Shown here in pieces: positions 54,313-62,333 of a stretch of 64,000 nucleotides of DNA. The position numbers and the translations under genes are program-made. This stretch comes from Pseudomonas sp. GD04019 (GTDB taxonomy: Bacteria > Pseudomonadota > Gammaproteobacteria > Pseudomonadales > Pseudomonadaceae), in NCBI RefSeq assembly GCF_029837695.1, contig NZ_JAOEEA010000006.1:124001-188000 (forward strand), read 5' to 3'. Position 1 is the stretch's first letter. Each line of letters starts with the position of its first letter. The notes under the pieces are model-generated. The model saw only the letters and a list, made by a program, of their open reading frames with translations. It was not told the origin of the DNA and ran no database searches.

Positions 54313-54395
54313 ACCGCTTCACGCCCTCCGCCTAGCACGCTGGGCCTGAGCCGGCCCTGGACCTACTCTGGGCGCCCTCGAAAAGGATTTTGCCG

Positions 54396-55349
54396 ATGAC
54401 CAACCCCTTCGATACCGCCGTGCCTCAGCCAGCCGCCGAGTACCCGGCCTCGCAGCAGCCCTACGCCTTCGGCGCCATGGGCGCACTGGTGATGCTGCAG
54501 AGCCTGGTGGTCGGCAATCTGCTGGCCGCGCTCAACCACGCCGAGTTCAGCGACTACCTGCTCGGCAACCTGATGAACCTGCTACCGGGCTGGCTGTGCA
54601 GCCTCCTACTCGGCGGGCTGGCCGCCACCCTGCTGGTCGCCAGCCATCAGGAGCGCCATGCTGCGGTCCTGGTCAACCCCGGCAAGGTGCTGCTGGCAGT
54701 TGCCGCCGCCATCGTGCTGACCGGCCTGCTCTATGGCGCGCTGTCCGGCTTCCTGCTCGCCGGCCTGTATGGCTGGCTCAGCGAGCATCGCAGCCTGATG
54801 GGGTTGTACCAGCCGCTGGTGTTCGAGCCCCTGGGCCTGCTGGCCTTCGCCCTGACCAACCTGCTGCCGCTGTGGCTCGGCCTACGCCTGAGCGCGCAGA
54901 AGACCTGTGCGCCGGCGCCGGTGGGGCACACGGCAGTCGCAGCGCTGCTGGCGCTGTGCGTGCTGCTGTTGAGCCTGAAGACGGTGGACATCCTCATCAA
55001 GCAGGTGATGCCGGGTTACAACGCGGCCCTGCCGCTGGCCCTGGCCTGCCTGACTCCGCTGCTCGGCGCCGCGCTGGTGTTCGCCAGCAGCTGGAGCGCG
55101 CTACCGGCGCGCCTGCAGCGGCTCAGGGCGGGGCAGCTGCTGCTGACCGCCCTGGCGATCTTCGTCGTGTGGATGCTGGCCCAGCTGCTGGTCGCCGGTC
55201 TGCTGGTGATCTACGCGCTGGCCGATCGCGGCAGCGAGGTTTTCCACCCCGTTCTGCTGCTGATCATGGGCGTCGGCCTGCTCGGCCTGTTATGGCCGCT
55301 GACCCTGCTGGGCCTGCGCTGGATCTACCGCGCCGAGGCGGCGGCCTGA
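54396..55349 (+). CDS. Polytopic inner-membrane protein, hypothetical
   Basis: A 317-residue protein. A short polar N-terminus (TNPFDTAVPQPAAEYPASQQPYAFG) is followed by about eight to nine hydrophobic helices and little else. No transporter or enzyme motif can be recognised; the paired four-helix arrangement with a KTVDILIKQVMPGYN loop may indicate an internal duplication. AAGGA upstream of ATG 54396 supports the start over a TTG two codons earlier. It converges with the outer-membrane factor gene. Confidence 0.7.
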   Translation: MTNPFDTAVPQPAAEYPASQQPYAFGAMGALVMLQSLVVGNLLAALNHAEFSDYLLGNLMNLLPGWLCSLLLGGLAATLLVASHQERHAAVLVNPGKVLLAVAAAIVLTGLLYGALSGFLLAGLYGWLSEHRSLMGLYQPLVFEPLGLLAFALTNLLPLWLGLRLSAQKTCAPAPVGHTAVAALLALCVLLLSLKTVDILIKQVMPGYNAALPLALACLTPLLGAALVFASSWSALPARLQRLRAGQLLLTALAIFVVWMLAQLLVAGLLVIYALADRGSEVFHPVLLLIMGVGLLGLLWPLTLLGLRWIYRAEAAA

Positions 55350-55353
55350 CGGC

Positions 55354-56721
55354 TCACTGCGCCTCGCTGCGCCAGCCACCACCCAGCGCCCGCGCCAGGG
55401 CCACGCTGGCCTGCAGGCGGGCCAGGCGCAGCTGCGCGCTCTGGTCCTCGGCGGCGTACAGGGTGCGCTGGGCGTCGAGCAGGTTGAGCAGATCCTCGGC
55501 ACCGGCGCGGTAGCGCCGCTCGGCCAGCTGCAGGGCGCGTTCGGCCTGGGCCTGCACCTCCTGCTGGGCCTGCCACTGGGCCTCGACGCCGGCGCCGGCG
55601 TTGAGCGCCACCTGCACATCGGCGAAGGCCGCGACGATGCTCTGCCGGTAGGCGGCGAGCAGCTCCTCGCGGCGTGCCGCGCTGCGATCACGCTCGGCAG
55701 CCAGGGCGCCGCCATCGAAGATCGGCGCGGTCAGCGCGGCAGCCAGGGAATAGAGCGGATCGGCGAACACCCGGTTGAGGCCGCCGTTGGCGCCACTGGC
55801 GCCAGCCGACAGGTTCAGCCGTGGCAGCATGGCCGCCCGCGCCGCACGCAGGTCAGCATCGGCGGCGCTCAGCTGCGCCTCGGCACGGGCCAGGTCGGGG
55901 CGGCGCAGCAGCAGTTCGCTGGGCAGACCAGCGCTCACCGAAGGCGCGACCAGCGCGGTCAGCGCGGCGCTCGATGGCTCGGCCGGCGCCGCCTGGCCGA
56001 GCAGCACGGCCAGGGCGCTGCGGATGTCGTCGGCCTGCTGGCGCAGCTCCTCGCGGGAACGCCGCTGCTCGGCGACCAGGCCGCGCTGCTGGGCCAATTC
56101 CAGTTGCGTGGCGGAGCCCGCCGCCTGGCGCGCCTGCACGGTGGCCAGCACCCGCTCGGCGTTGGCCAGGTTGAGTTCGGCCAGGCGCAGGCGTTCGGCC
56201 AGGGCCACCTGGCGCAGCCAGGACTCGGTCAGGCTGGCGCTGAGGGTCAGGCGCAGGGCGTCGCGGTCGAAGCGGCTGGCAGCCAGCTCGGCCTCGGCGG
56301 ACTCGCGGTCGGCGGATAGCCGGCCCCACAGGTCGACCTCGTAGCTGGCGGCCAAGCCGCCGCTGTACAGGTTGCCGGCGGTGTCGGCGTCGCCACCGAG
56401 ACGCCCCTCACGACTGGCGCCGAGGTTACCGTCCAGACGCGGCAGCAGCGGTGCACCGGCGGCACGGGCGCTGGCCTCGGCCTGGCGCAGGCGCGCGGCG
56501 GCGGCGGCCAGATCGAAGTTGTCAGTCAGGCCGCGCTCGACCAGGGCATCCAGTTCGGCGCTGGCGAAGGCGTGCCACCACAGCGCATCCGGCGCCGCCG
56601 CGGCGGCAACGGCGTGGCTCCACTCGGCGGGCGCGTCGGGCAGGGCGTCCGGTGCCTCGGGGGTGGCGGAGCAGCCGGCGAGGAGCAGCGCGGCGAGCAG
56701 GGTCAGCGGGTGTCGGGACAT
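55354..56721 (-). CDS. TolC-like outer-membrane factor (NodT family lipoprotein)
   Basis: A 455-residue protein. The lipoprotein signal MSRHPLTLLAALLLAGC (Cys 17) is followed by two OEP repeats forming the trimeric outer-membrane channel and periplasmic tunnel: GNLGASREGRLGGD..., GGLAASYEVDLWGRL, LPSELLLRRPDLARAEAQL, and a C-terminal AEDLLNLLDAQRTLYAAEDQ. It follows MacB; an alternative ATG at 56736 overlaps the macB stop. With MacA and MacB it makes a complete efflux pump, like OpmQ with PvdRT. Confidence 0.92.
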   Translation of the reverse strand: MSRHPLTLLAALLLAGCSATPEAPDALPDAPAEWSHAVAAAAAPDALWWHAFASAELDALVERGLTDNFDLAAAAARLRQAEASARAAGAPLLPRLDGNLGASREGRLGGDADTAGNLYSGGLAASYEVDLWGRLSADRESAEAELAASRFDRDALRLTLSASLTESWLRQVALAERLRLAELNLANAERVLATVQARQAAGSATQLELAQQRGLVAEQRRSREELRQQADDIRSALAVLLGQAAPAEPSSAALTALVAPSVSAGLPSELLLRRPDLARAEAQLSAADADLRAARAAMLPRLNLSAGASGANGGLNRVFADPLYSLAAALTAPIFDGGALAAERDRSAARREELLAAYRQSIVAAFADVQVALNAGAGVEAQWQAQQEVQAQAERALQLAERRYRAGAEDLLNLLDAQRTLYAAEDQSAQLRLARLQASVALARALGGGWRSEAQ

Positions 56722-56732
56722 GGAGAACTCGT

Positions 56733-58679
56733 TCATTCGCTGGCCAGGGCGGCGACCGGGTCGAGGGCCGCGGCGGTCTTCGCCGGCAGGTAGCCGAACA
56801 GCAAGCCGGTGCCCACCGCGCAGGCGAAGGCCAGCAGCATCGCCGACAGGGAGAAGATCAGCGGCACGCCGGCCACCAGCAGCGCGGCGCCGCCGATCAG
56901 GCCGACCAGCACGCCGATGCTGCCGCCGACCAGGGTGACCAGCACTGCCTCGCCGAGGAACTGGCGAAGGATGTCGTGCTGACGTGCGCCGGTGGCCATG
57001 CGCACGCCGATCTCGCGGGTGCGTTCGCGCACCGTCATCAGCATCACGTTCATCACGCCGATGCCGCCGACCAGCAGCGATACGGCAGCGATCAGGCCGA
57101 GCATGCGAGTCATGCTGTCCTGGGTCTCGGCCTCGGCCTGGACCTTGGCCGCGGCGTTGTCGACCTGGAAGTCCTCGCGACCGTGGCGCGCCAGCAACAG
57201 CTCGCGGGCGGCCGCCTCGGCGGCCAACACCTGATCGGTGGAGGCGGCGGTGAGGGCGGCGTACTCCGGCTCGGCGATGTCCTGGTAGACCCGCGCGCGC
57301 CCGGCGGCGTAGGGGATGAAGACCATCTCGTCGTAGTAGTCGGCACCGGACTCGCGGCCCTTCTCGGCCATCACCCCGATCACCTCGAACGGCGCGTCGC
57401 CGATCAACAGCTGCTTGCCCAGCGGGTTGGGCTCGTCGCGGAAGAAGAACTCGCGCGCCTTGTGCCCGAGCACTACCACCGGCGCCAGGTTCTGGTCCTC
57501 GCCGGCGGTGAAGAAGCGCCCCGCGGCCACCGGCCAGTGCTGGATGGCGGGCAGCTGCTCGTTGCTGGCGAACACGTAGATGTCGCGCGAGGCGTTGCCG
57601 TACTGGACCATGCGCGGGTTGCCGATCACCGGGGTGAACAGGTCGACCTCCGGCAGCTCCCCGAGCGCCTGCAGATCGCCCTCGCTGAGGGTGCCCCAGG
57701 GGCCGCCTTCCGGCGGTTGCGCGGCGTACAGGTAGAGCGTGGTGGCGCCCATCGAGGCCATCTGCGCCAGGACCTTCTGCTTGGTGCCCAGGCCGATGGC
57801 CAGCATGACGATCACCGAGGCCACACCGATAACGATGCCGAGCAGGGTCAGCGCGGTGCGGAAGCGGTTCAGCAGCATCACCCGCCAGGCCGAGCGCAGC
57901 ACCTCGCCGAGGGCGCTCCAGCCGGCGCCGTGCACGCTCATGCCATCGAAGCGCGGAGCCGGCAGGGCGGCAGGATTCGGCTGCGCGCCGCTGTCGCCGA
58001 TGATCGCACCGTCGCGAATCTCGATGACCCGCTGGGCCTGGGCCGCCACCTCGCGGTCGTGGGTGATCAGGATCACCGTGTGCCCAGCCTCGGCCAGCTC
58101 GCGCAGCAGCGCCATGACCTCGCGCCCGCTGTGCGAATCGAGGGCGCCGGTGGGTTCGTCGGCGAGGATGATGCGTCCGCCGTTCATCAGCGCGCGGGCG
58201 ATGGACACGCGCTGCTGCTGGCCGCCGGAGAGCTGGCCGGGGCGATAGTCCAGGCGCTCGCCCAGGCCCAGGCGGGTGAGCAGGGCGCTGGCGCGCTCGC
58301 GGCGCTGCTCGGCGGACATGCCGGCGTACAGCGCGGGCACCTCGACGTTCTCGCAGGCCGATTCGGTGGCGATCAGGTGGTAGCCCTGGAACACGAAGCC
58401 GAAGGCCTCGCGGCGCAGCCAGGCCAGCTGGTCTGCGTCCAGCGCGGCGACGTCGTGGCCGGCGAAGTGGTAGCTGCCGGCGCTGGGGCGGTCGAGGCAG
58501 CCGAGCAGGTTCATCAGGGTCGACTTGCCGGAGCCGGAGCTGCCGACGATGGCGACGAATTCGCCGGCGGCGATGCGCAGGTCGATGCCATGCAACACCT
58601 CGACTTCCGGCGCGCCGTTTTCCCCTCCGTAGCGGCGGCGGATGCCGCGCAGTTCGATCAGCGGCGTGTCGCTCACCAC
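56733..58679 (-). CDS. macB: MacB-type ABC efflux transporter (PvdT-like)
   Basis: A 648-residue fused ATPase-permease. The nucleotide-binding domain (about 1-235) has Walker [10 protein letters not shown] (about 46-54), signature [15 protein letters not shown], Walker [13 protein letters not shown] and H-loop THDRE. One helix (about 275-295), a large periplasmic MacB_PCD domain and three C-terminal FtsX helices follow ([26 protein letters not shown]). It drives efflux from the periplasm by mechanotransmission. Two GTG codons (58679, 58676) are possible starts overlapping the macA stop. In this context siderophore export is likely. Confidence 0.94.
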   Translation of the reverse strand: MVSDTPLIELRGIRRRYGGENGAPEVEVLHGIDLRIAAGEFVAIVGSSGSGKSTLMNLLGCLDRPSAGSYHFAGHDVAALDADQLAWLRREAFGFVFQGYHLIATESACENVEVPALYAGMSAEQRRERASALLTRLGLGERLDYRPGQLSGGQQQRVSIARALMNGGRIILADEPTGALDSHSGREVMALLRELAEAGHTVILITHDREVAAQAQRVIEIRDGAIIGDSGAQPNPAALPAPRFDGMSVHGAGWSALGEVLRSAWRVMLLNRFRTALTLLGIVIGVASVIVMLAIGLGTKQKVLAQMASMGATTLYLYAAQPPEGGPWGTLSEGDLQALGELPEVDLFTPVIGNPRMVQYGNASRDIYVFASNEQLPAIQHWPVAAGRFFTAGEDQNLAPVVVLGHKAREFFFRDEPNPLGKQLLIGDAPFEVIGVMAEKGRESGADYYDEMVFIPYAAGRARVYQDIAEPEYAALTAASTDQVLAAEAAARELLLARHGREDFQVDNAAAKVQAEAETQDSMTRMLGLIAAVSLLVGGIGVMNVMLMTVRERTREIGVRMATGARQHDILRQFLGEAVLVTLVGGSIGVLVGLIGGAALLVAGVPLIFSLSAMLLAFACAVGTGLLFGYLPAKTAAALDPVAALASE

Positions 58680-59839
58680 TGGAACCTCGACGGCGCGGGC
58701 TCGCGCTCGCCGGTGACCAGCAGTTCGCCCTCGTCCAAGCCACTGACCACCTCGACGACTTGCCGGCTGCGCGCGCCGACCCGCACCTCGCGCGCGGCGG
58801 TACGCCCGGAGGCCTCCAGCACGCGGGCGTTGAACAGTCCGGCCTGGCCTGCCACCGGCTGCAGCGCGGCCAGCGGCGCGGTCAGCACGTCATGGGCGGC
58901 GGCGGTGACGAAGGTGACCTGGGCGGTCATCTGCGGCATCAGCTCGCCGTCGTCGTTGCTCACGTCGAACAGCACGGTGTACTGCACCGCCTTGACCGTC
59001 TGCGGCACCGCGGCGGACTCGCCGGAGGCGCTCGGCGTCACCGGCGGCGCCGGCAACACCTGGCGCACCTTGCCGTGCCAGCGCCGGCCGTCACCGCCGA
59101 GGGTGGTGAAGTACAGCGGCATGTCGACCCGCACGCGGCGGATGTCGGCCTCGGAGACCTTGGTCCAGGCAGTCATCGCGCCGAGGTCGGCCAGGCGCAG
59201 CACGGTCGGCGTCTGGTAGGTGGCGTTGAGAGTCTGGCCCTGTTTGACGTCGACGCCGATCACCGTGCCGGCGATGGGCGCGTAAATGCGCGTGTAGCTC
59301 AGCTGCGCCTCGTTGCCGCGCAGACGTGCGCTGGCTTCGGCGATCTGCGCGCGCAGCTGGCGCAGGCGCGCCTCGGCGGAGCGCAGGGTGGCGACGGCGA
59401 TCTGCACGTCCTCCTCGCGGGTCGCCTCGTCGACGGCCAGGCGCTGCTGGCGCTGGTGCTGCTGGCGCGCCAGGTCGAGCTGCGCCTGCTGCTCGGCCAG
59501 CTGCGCGCGCAGGCCGTCGAGGGCCGCGCGGTCGGCCTCGACCGAGGCCTGGTGCAGGCTGGCGTCGATCTCGGCGAGCAGCTGGCCCTTCTCCACCCGG
59601 TCGCCGGGCTGCACGTGCAGGCGGGTGACCTGGCCGGACACCTGGGCGCCGACGTCCACCGACTCGCGCGGCTGCAGGGTGGCGATGGCGGTGACGCTGG
59701 CCTCGACGTCGCCCCGGCCGATGGCCACGGTGTCGTAAGCCACCGCGTCATCCCAGGACAGCCAGATCAGCGCCGGCACACCAAGGATCACGGCGGCGGC
59801 CAGGCCACGACGCAGGAGCGGGGGGAAACGCGAGGTCAT
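58673..59839 (-). CDS. macA: MacA-type periplasmic adaptor (PvdR-like)
   Basis: A 388-residue membrane fusion protein. The N-terminal anchor helix (about 10-26) is followed by a lipoyl/beta-barrel part ([33 protein letters not shown]), an alpha-helical hairpin (about 90-165, Gln/Ala/Arg-rich) and a MacA-type C-terminus ([14 protein letters not shown]). It links MacB to the outer-membrane factor. It starts 29 bases after the DUF3325 stop, so pump genes and iron-uptake genes are probably one transcript. Confidence 0.93.
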   Translation of the reverse strand: MTSRFPPLLRRGLAAAVILGVPALIWLSWDDAVAYDTVAIGRGDVEASVTAIATLQPRESVDVGAQVSGQVTRLHVQPGDRVEKGQLLAEIDASLHQASVEADRAALDGLRAQLAEQQAQLDLARQQHQRQQRLAVDEATREEDVQIAVATLRSAEARLRQLRAQIAEASARLRGNEAQLSYTRIYAPIAGTVIGVDVKQGQTLNATYQTPTVLRLADLGAMTAWTKVSEADIRRVRVDMPLYFTTLGGDGRRWHGKVRQVLPAPPVTPSASGESAAVPQTVKAVQYTVLFDVSNDDGELMPQMTAQVTFVTAAAHDVLTAPLAALQPVAGQAGLFNARVLEASGRTAAREVRVGARSRQVVEVVSGLDEGELLVTGEREPAPSRFQW

Positions 59840-59868
59840 CGACTACTTCTTCCTTGAACGGTGCCGGC

Positions 59869-60213
59869 TCAGCCGGCGGTCATCAACAACACCGGCAGGC
59901 CTGCGCCGGCCGCGATGGCGGCCAGCAGCGCAGCGATACGCGGGCGATAGGGCAACAGCAGGACTAGGCTGAAGGCGCCGACGCTGAGCATGCCGCACCA
60001 GACCACGGGGCCGACGGCGCCGCCCCAGATCTGTACGCAGGGCCATGCGGCGGCGGCCAGCAGCAGCCAGCCGGCCAGGCGCAGCAGGCGCTGGCGATTG
60101 GGCGCCTTGGCCTTCCACACCTGGGCGTGGTGGCGGTCCATGGCCAGGCACAGGCCGGCCATGCCGGCGTAGCAGAGCGCGGCGGAGAGCATCACGGCGA
60201 GCGACAGGGTCAT
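59869..60213 (-). CDS. DUF3325 membrane protein
   Basis: A 114-residue protein with three to four hydrophobic helices and the conserved YAGMAGLCLAMDRHHAQVW near the N-terminus. It is usually encoded after a PepSY-TM protein behind a TonB siderophore receptor. The ATG overlaps the PepSY gene stop (ATGA). The function is unknown, probably accessory to ferri-siderophore processing. Confidence 0.88.
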   Translation of the reverse strand: MTLSLAVMLSAALCYAGMAGLCLAMDRHHAQVWKAKAPNRQRLLRLAGWLLLAAAAWPCVQIWGGAVGPVVWCGMLSVGAFSLVLLLPYRPRIAALLAAIAAGAGLPVLLMTAG

Positions 60214-61853
60214 GATTGCGCCTCCGCCACGGCGGCACGCTGGCGCGCACGCGCCGGCGCTACCTTCGGCCGGGTGATGCGCCAGGCGCCCCACAGCGAC
60301 AGGGCACCGAAGCCCAGCGCGACCAGCTCGACGCCAGCGCGCTCACCGTCACCGCGCTGCAGATACATCAGCACGTGCTCGCCGACGCTCAGCCAGTTGA
60401 GCAGCGGCAGCAGCAGGCACAGCGCGGCCAGCGCCAGCAGCTGCTCGACCCAGGCGCGCGCCGCCGGACGCAGGCCGGCGTGGATGAAGCTCAGCAGCCA
60501 GACGGCGAAGAACACCGCGATCTCCCATTCCGGACGGTCGGCGATGCCTACCGGCAACAGGCGGTTGCCCCAGAAGAACGCCACGCAGGCGATGGACAGG
60601 CCGGTAAGGGTGCCGACGTTGAGCACCTCGATCACCCGGTAGACCCGCGCGGTGGAAGCGCCGAACTCGTGCAGCGAACGCTGCCGGCGCTTGACCATGA
60701 ACAGCAGGGCGCCGGTGGCCAGCATGGCCGCACCGGCCAGGCCGCTGAAGAAGTACAGCCAGCGCACCAGGTGACCGCCGAAGGCGGCGAAGTGCAGGTT
60801 GCGCATCACCGACTGCACATCCTGGGCGGCGCCGCCACGCAGCTCGCCGGGCATCTGGATATCGGTCTGCTCGCCCGTCACGCCGTTGAAGAACACCTGA
60901 CCGCCGCCATCGCCGAGCAGGCGGTACTGGCCGGGCTGTTCGACGAAACGCCCGAACAGCAGCACCGAGGCGCTGCTGTCGTTGGGGTGCTCGATGCTGA
61001 TGAAACTGGCCGGGCGCTGCAGCTGCTGTTCGGCACGCGGCAGCAGGCCGTCCAGGGCCACCAGCGGGCTGGCCACGCCGGTCAGCTCCTGCGGTGCCGG
61101 TTGGGCCAACAGCTCGGCGAAGTAGGCCTCCTCGCTGTCGTAGTGAGCGACGATGCCGGCCGGCATGTAGAGGAAGTAGAAGGTGGCCAGGCCGGTGTAG
61201 GCGATCATCAGCTGGAACGGCAGGCTCAGCACCGACAGCGCGTTGTGGGCGTCCAGCCAGCTGCGCTGGCCCTTGCCCGGACGGAAGGTGAAGAAGTCCT
61301 TGAAGATGCGTTTGTGGATGACGATGCCGCTGACCAGCGCCACCAGCATGGCCATGGTGAAGGCGCCGACGAACCAGATGCCGGCCGTGCCGCCGTGGAA
61401 CTCGAAGTGCATGTGCACGAAGTGGTGACCGCCTTCGCTGTCACGCTCGTGCGAGCCGTCCACCGGCTTGCCGGTCTGGGCATCGATGCGCTCGTTGTGG
61501 AAGTTCTCCTGCGGGTCCTGCCAGAACAGGCGGATCGACGGGTCTTCGTCCGAGGGCAGGCCGATGCCCCAGAAATGCGCCCCCGGCTGGTTCTCGCTGA
61601 ACCAGGCCTGGGCCAGGCGCACCGCCTGCGGCCGGTCGAAGCCATCGTCCAGGCCGGTGTCGCTACTGGCCTCGGCGGCCTGCGGCAGGTGCGGTTGCAT
61701 CCAGCGGGTGATCGGTCCGTCGAACACGCCCAGGCTGCCGGTAAGGAAGATCACGAACAGCACCCAGCATGCCCACAGGCCGCCCCAGGTGTGCAGCCAG
61801 GCCATGGCCTGGCGGAAACCACCCTCGGCGGCGCCACTCTGTACCTTGCTCAT
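60210..61853 (-). CDS. PepSY-associated TM protein, putative ferri-siderophore reductase
   Basis: A 547-residue inner-membrane protein with four main helices (about 22-44, 165-185, 215-240, 360-385) plus further C-terminal helices, a large periplasmic loop with PepSY-like segments (QAWFSENQPGAHFWGIGLPSDEDP) and conserved His in HHFVHMHFEFHGG, DAHNALSVLSLPFQL and LHFAAFGGHLVRWLYFF. Relatives such as FpvG reduce iron in siderophores after uptake. It overlaps both neighbouring genes by ATGA. Confidence 0.9.
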   Translation of the reverse strand: MSKVQSGAAEGGFRQAMAWLHTWGGLWACWVLFVIFLTGSLGVFDGPITRWMQPHLPQAAEASSDTGLDDGFDRPQAVRLAQAWFSENQPGAHFWGIGLPSDEDPSIRLFWQDPQENFHNERIDAQTGKPVDGSHERDSEGGHHFVHMHFEFHGGTAGIWFVGAFTMAMLVALVSGIVIHKRIFKDFFTFRPGKGQRSWLDAHNALSVLSLPFQLMIAYTGLATFYFLYMPAGIVAHYDSEEAYFAELLAQPAPQELTGVASPLVALDGLLPRAEQQLQRPASFISIEHPNDSSASVLLFGRFVEQPGQYRLLGDGGGQVFFNGVTGEQTDIQMPGELRGGAAQDVQSVMRNLHFAAFGGHLVRWLYFFSGLAGAAMLATGALLFMVKRRQRSLHEFGASTARVYRVIEVLNVGTLTGLSIACVAFFWGNRLLPVGIADRPEWEIAVFFAVWLLSFIHAGLRPAARAWVEQLLALAALCLLLPLLNWLSVGEHVLMYLQRGDGERAGVELVALGFGALSLWGAWRITRPKVAPARARQRAAVAEAQS

Positions 61854-62149
61854 GCTTCACCTCCAAGCAGCAGGCCGGCGCCGGTCAGCACCAGCGAGGC
61901 GATCAGCAGCACCAGCCAGATGCGCTTCAGGTTCGGCGTGGCGAACGCCCAGACGATCACTGCGGTGTACACCGCGAAACTGGTCAGCGAGGAGGCGAGG
62001 ACCGCCTGGCTCTTGGGCAGCGGCAGCACTGCGCCGAGGAAGATCACGCTGGCACAGGTCAGCGCATAGCCTCCGAGCAGGGCGGCGGCCGTGCGCGAGA
62101 GCAGCGCGAGGGAGCGAGGAGACATCGATTTCATCGGCGTACAAACCAT
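61850..62149 (-). CDS. DUF3649 membrane protein (iron-uptake accessory)
   Basis: A 99-residue protein with three hydrophobic helices (ALLGGYALTCASVIFLGAVLPL, LTSFAVYTAVIVWAFAT, IWLVLLIASLVLTGAGLLLG). This is the DUF3649 pattern, encoded between TonB receptor and PepSY genes. The start is unsure: ATG 62149 or ATG 62134, neither with a good SD. Its TGA overlaps the PepSY gene ATG. A terminator-like hairpin stands just upstream, so its expression may depend on read-through. Confidence 0.8.
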   Translation of the reverse strand: MVCTPMKSMSPRSLALLSRTAAALLGGYALTCASVIFLGAVLPLPKSQAVLASSLTSFAVYTAVIVWAFATPNLKRIWLVLLIASLVLTGAGLLLGGEA

Positions 62150-62157
62150 GGGGCCGG

Positions 62158-62187
62158 AAAAACAAAGGCCGCCGGATGGCCGGCGGC
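62158..62187 (-). terminator. Rho-independent terminator between the TonB receptor and DUF3649 genes
   Basis: Read on the minus strand: stem GCCGCCGG-CCAT-CCGGCGGC followed by TTTGTTTTT. It would stop most receptor transcripts and let a fraction enter the downstream accessory genes. Confidence 0.75.
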
Positions 62188-62194
62188 ATATGGG

Positions 62195-62223
62195 AGGGGT
62201 GATCGAGCAAACGGATCACCCCT
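62195..62223. repeat. Perfect 10-bp inverted repeat in the receptor-DUF3649 gap
   Basis: AGGGGTGATC (62195-62204) and GATCACCCCT (62214-62223) with a 9-base loop. It may be an operator or an RNA hairpin preceding the terminator. Confidence 0.6.
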
Positions 62224-62292
62224 GACTACAGGACGGATGAGGTCGGAAAAACCCGCACGCTCACCGCCCGCAAGCTGTGACCGGATGTGTCC

Positions 62293-62314
62293 GGCGGCGC
62301 CAGACGGCGCCGCC
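62293..62314 (-). repeat. GC hairpin downstream of the TonB receptor gene
   Basis: GGCGGCGCC-AGAC-GGCGCCGCC, a perfect 9-bp stem 20 bases after the receptor stop; it probably protects the 3' end of the mRNA or assists termination. Confidence 0.5.
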
Positions 62315-62333
62315 AGGCCGGTCGAGCGCGACC

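Noticed and set aside
62188..62230. Fur box in the 10-bp inverted repeat AGGGGTGATC/GATCACCCCT
   Set aside because: It is GC-rich and lacks the GATAATGATAATCATTATC-like core; the receptor promoter lies outside the window.
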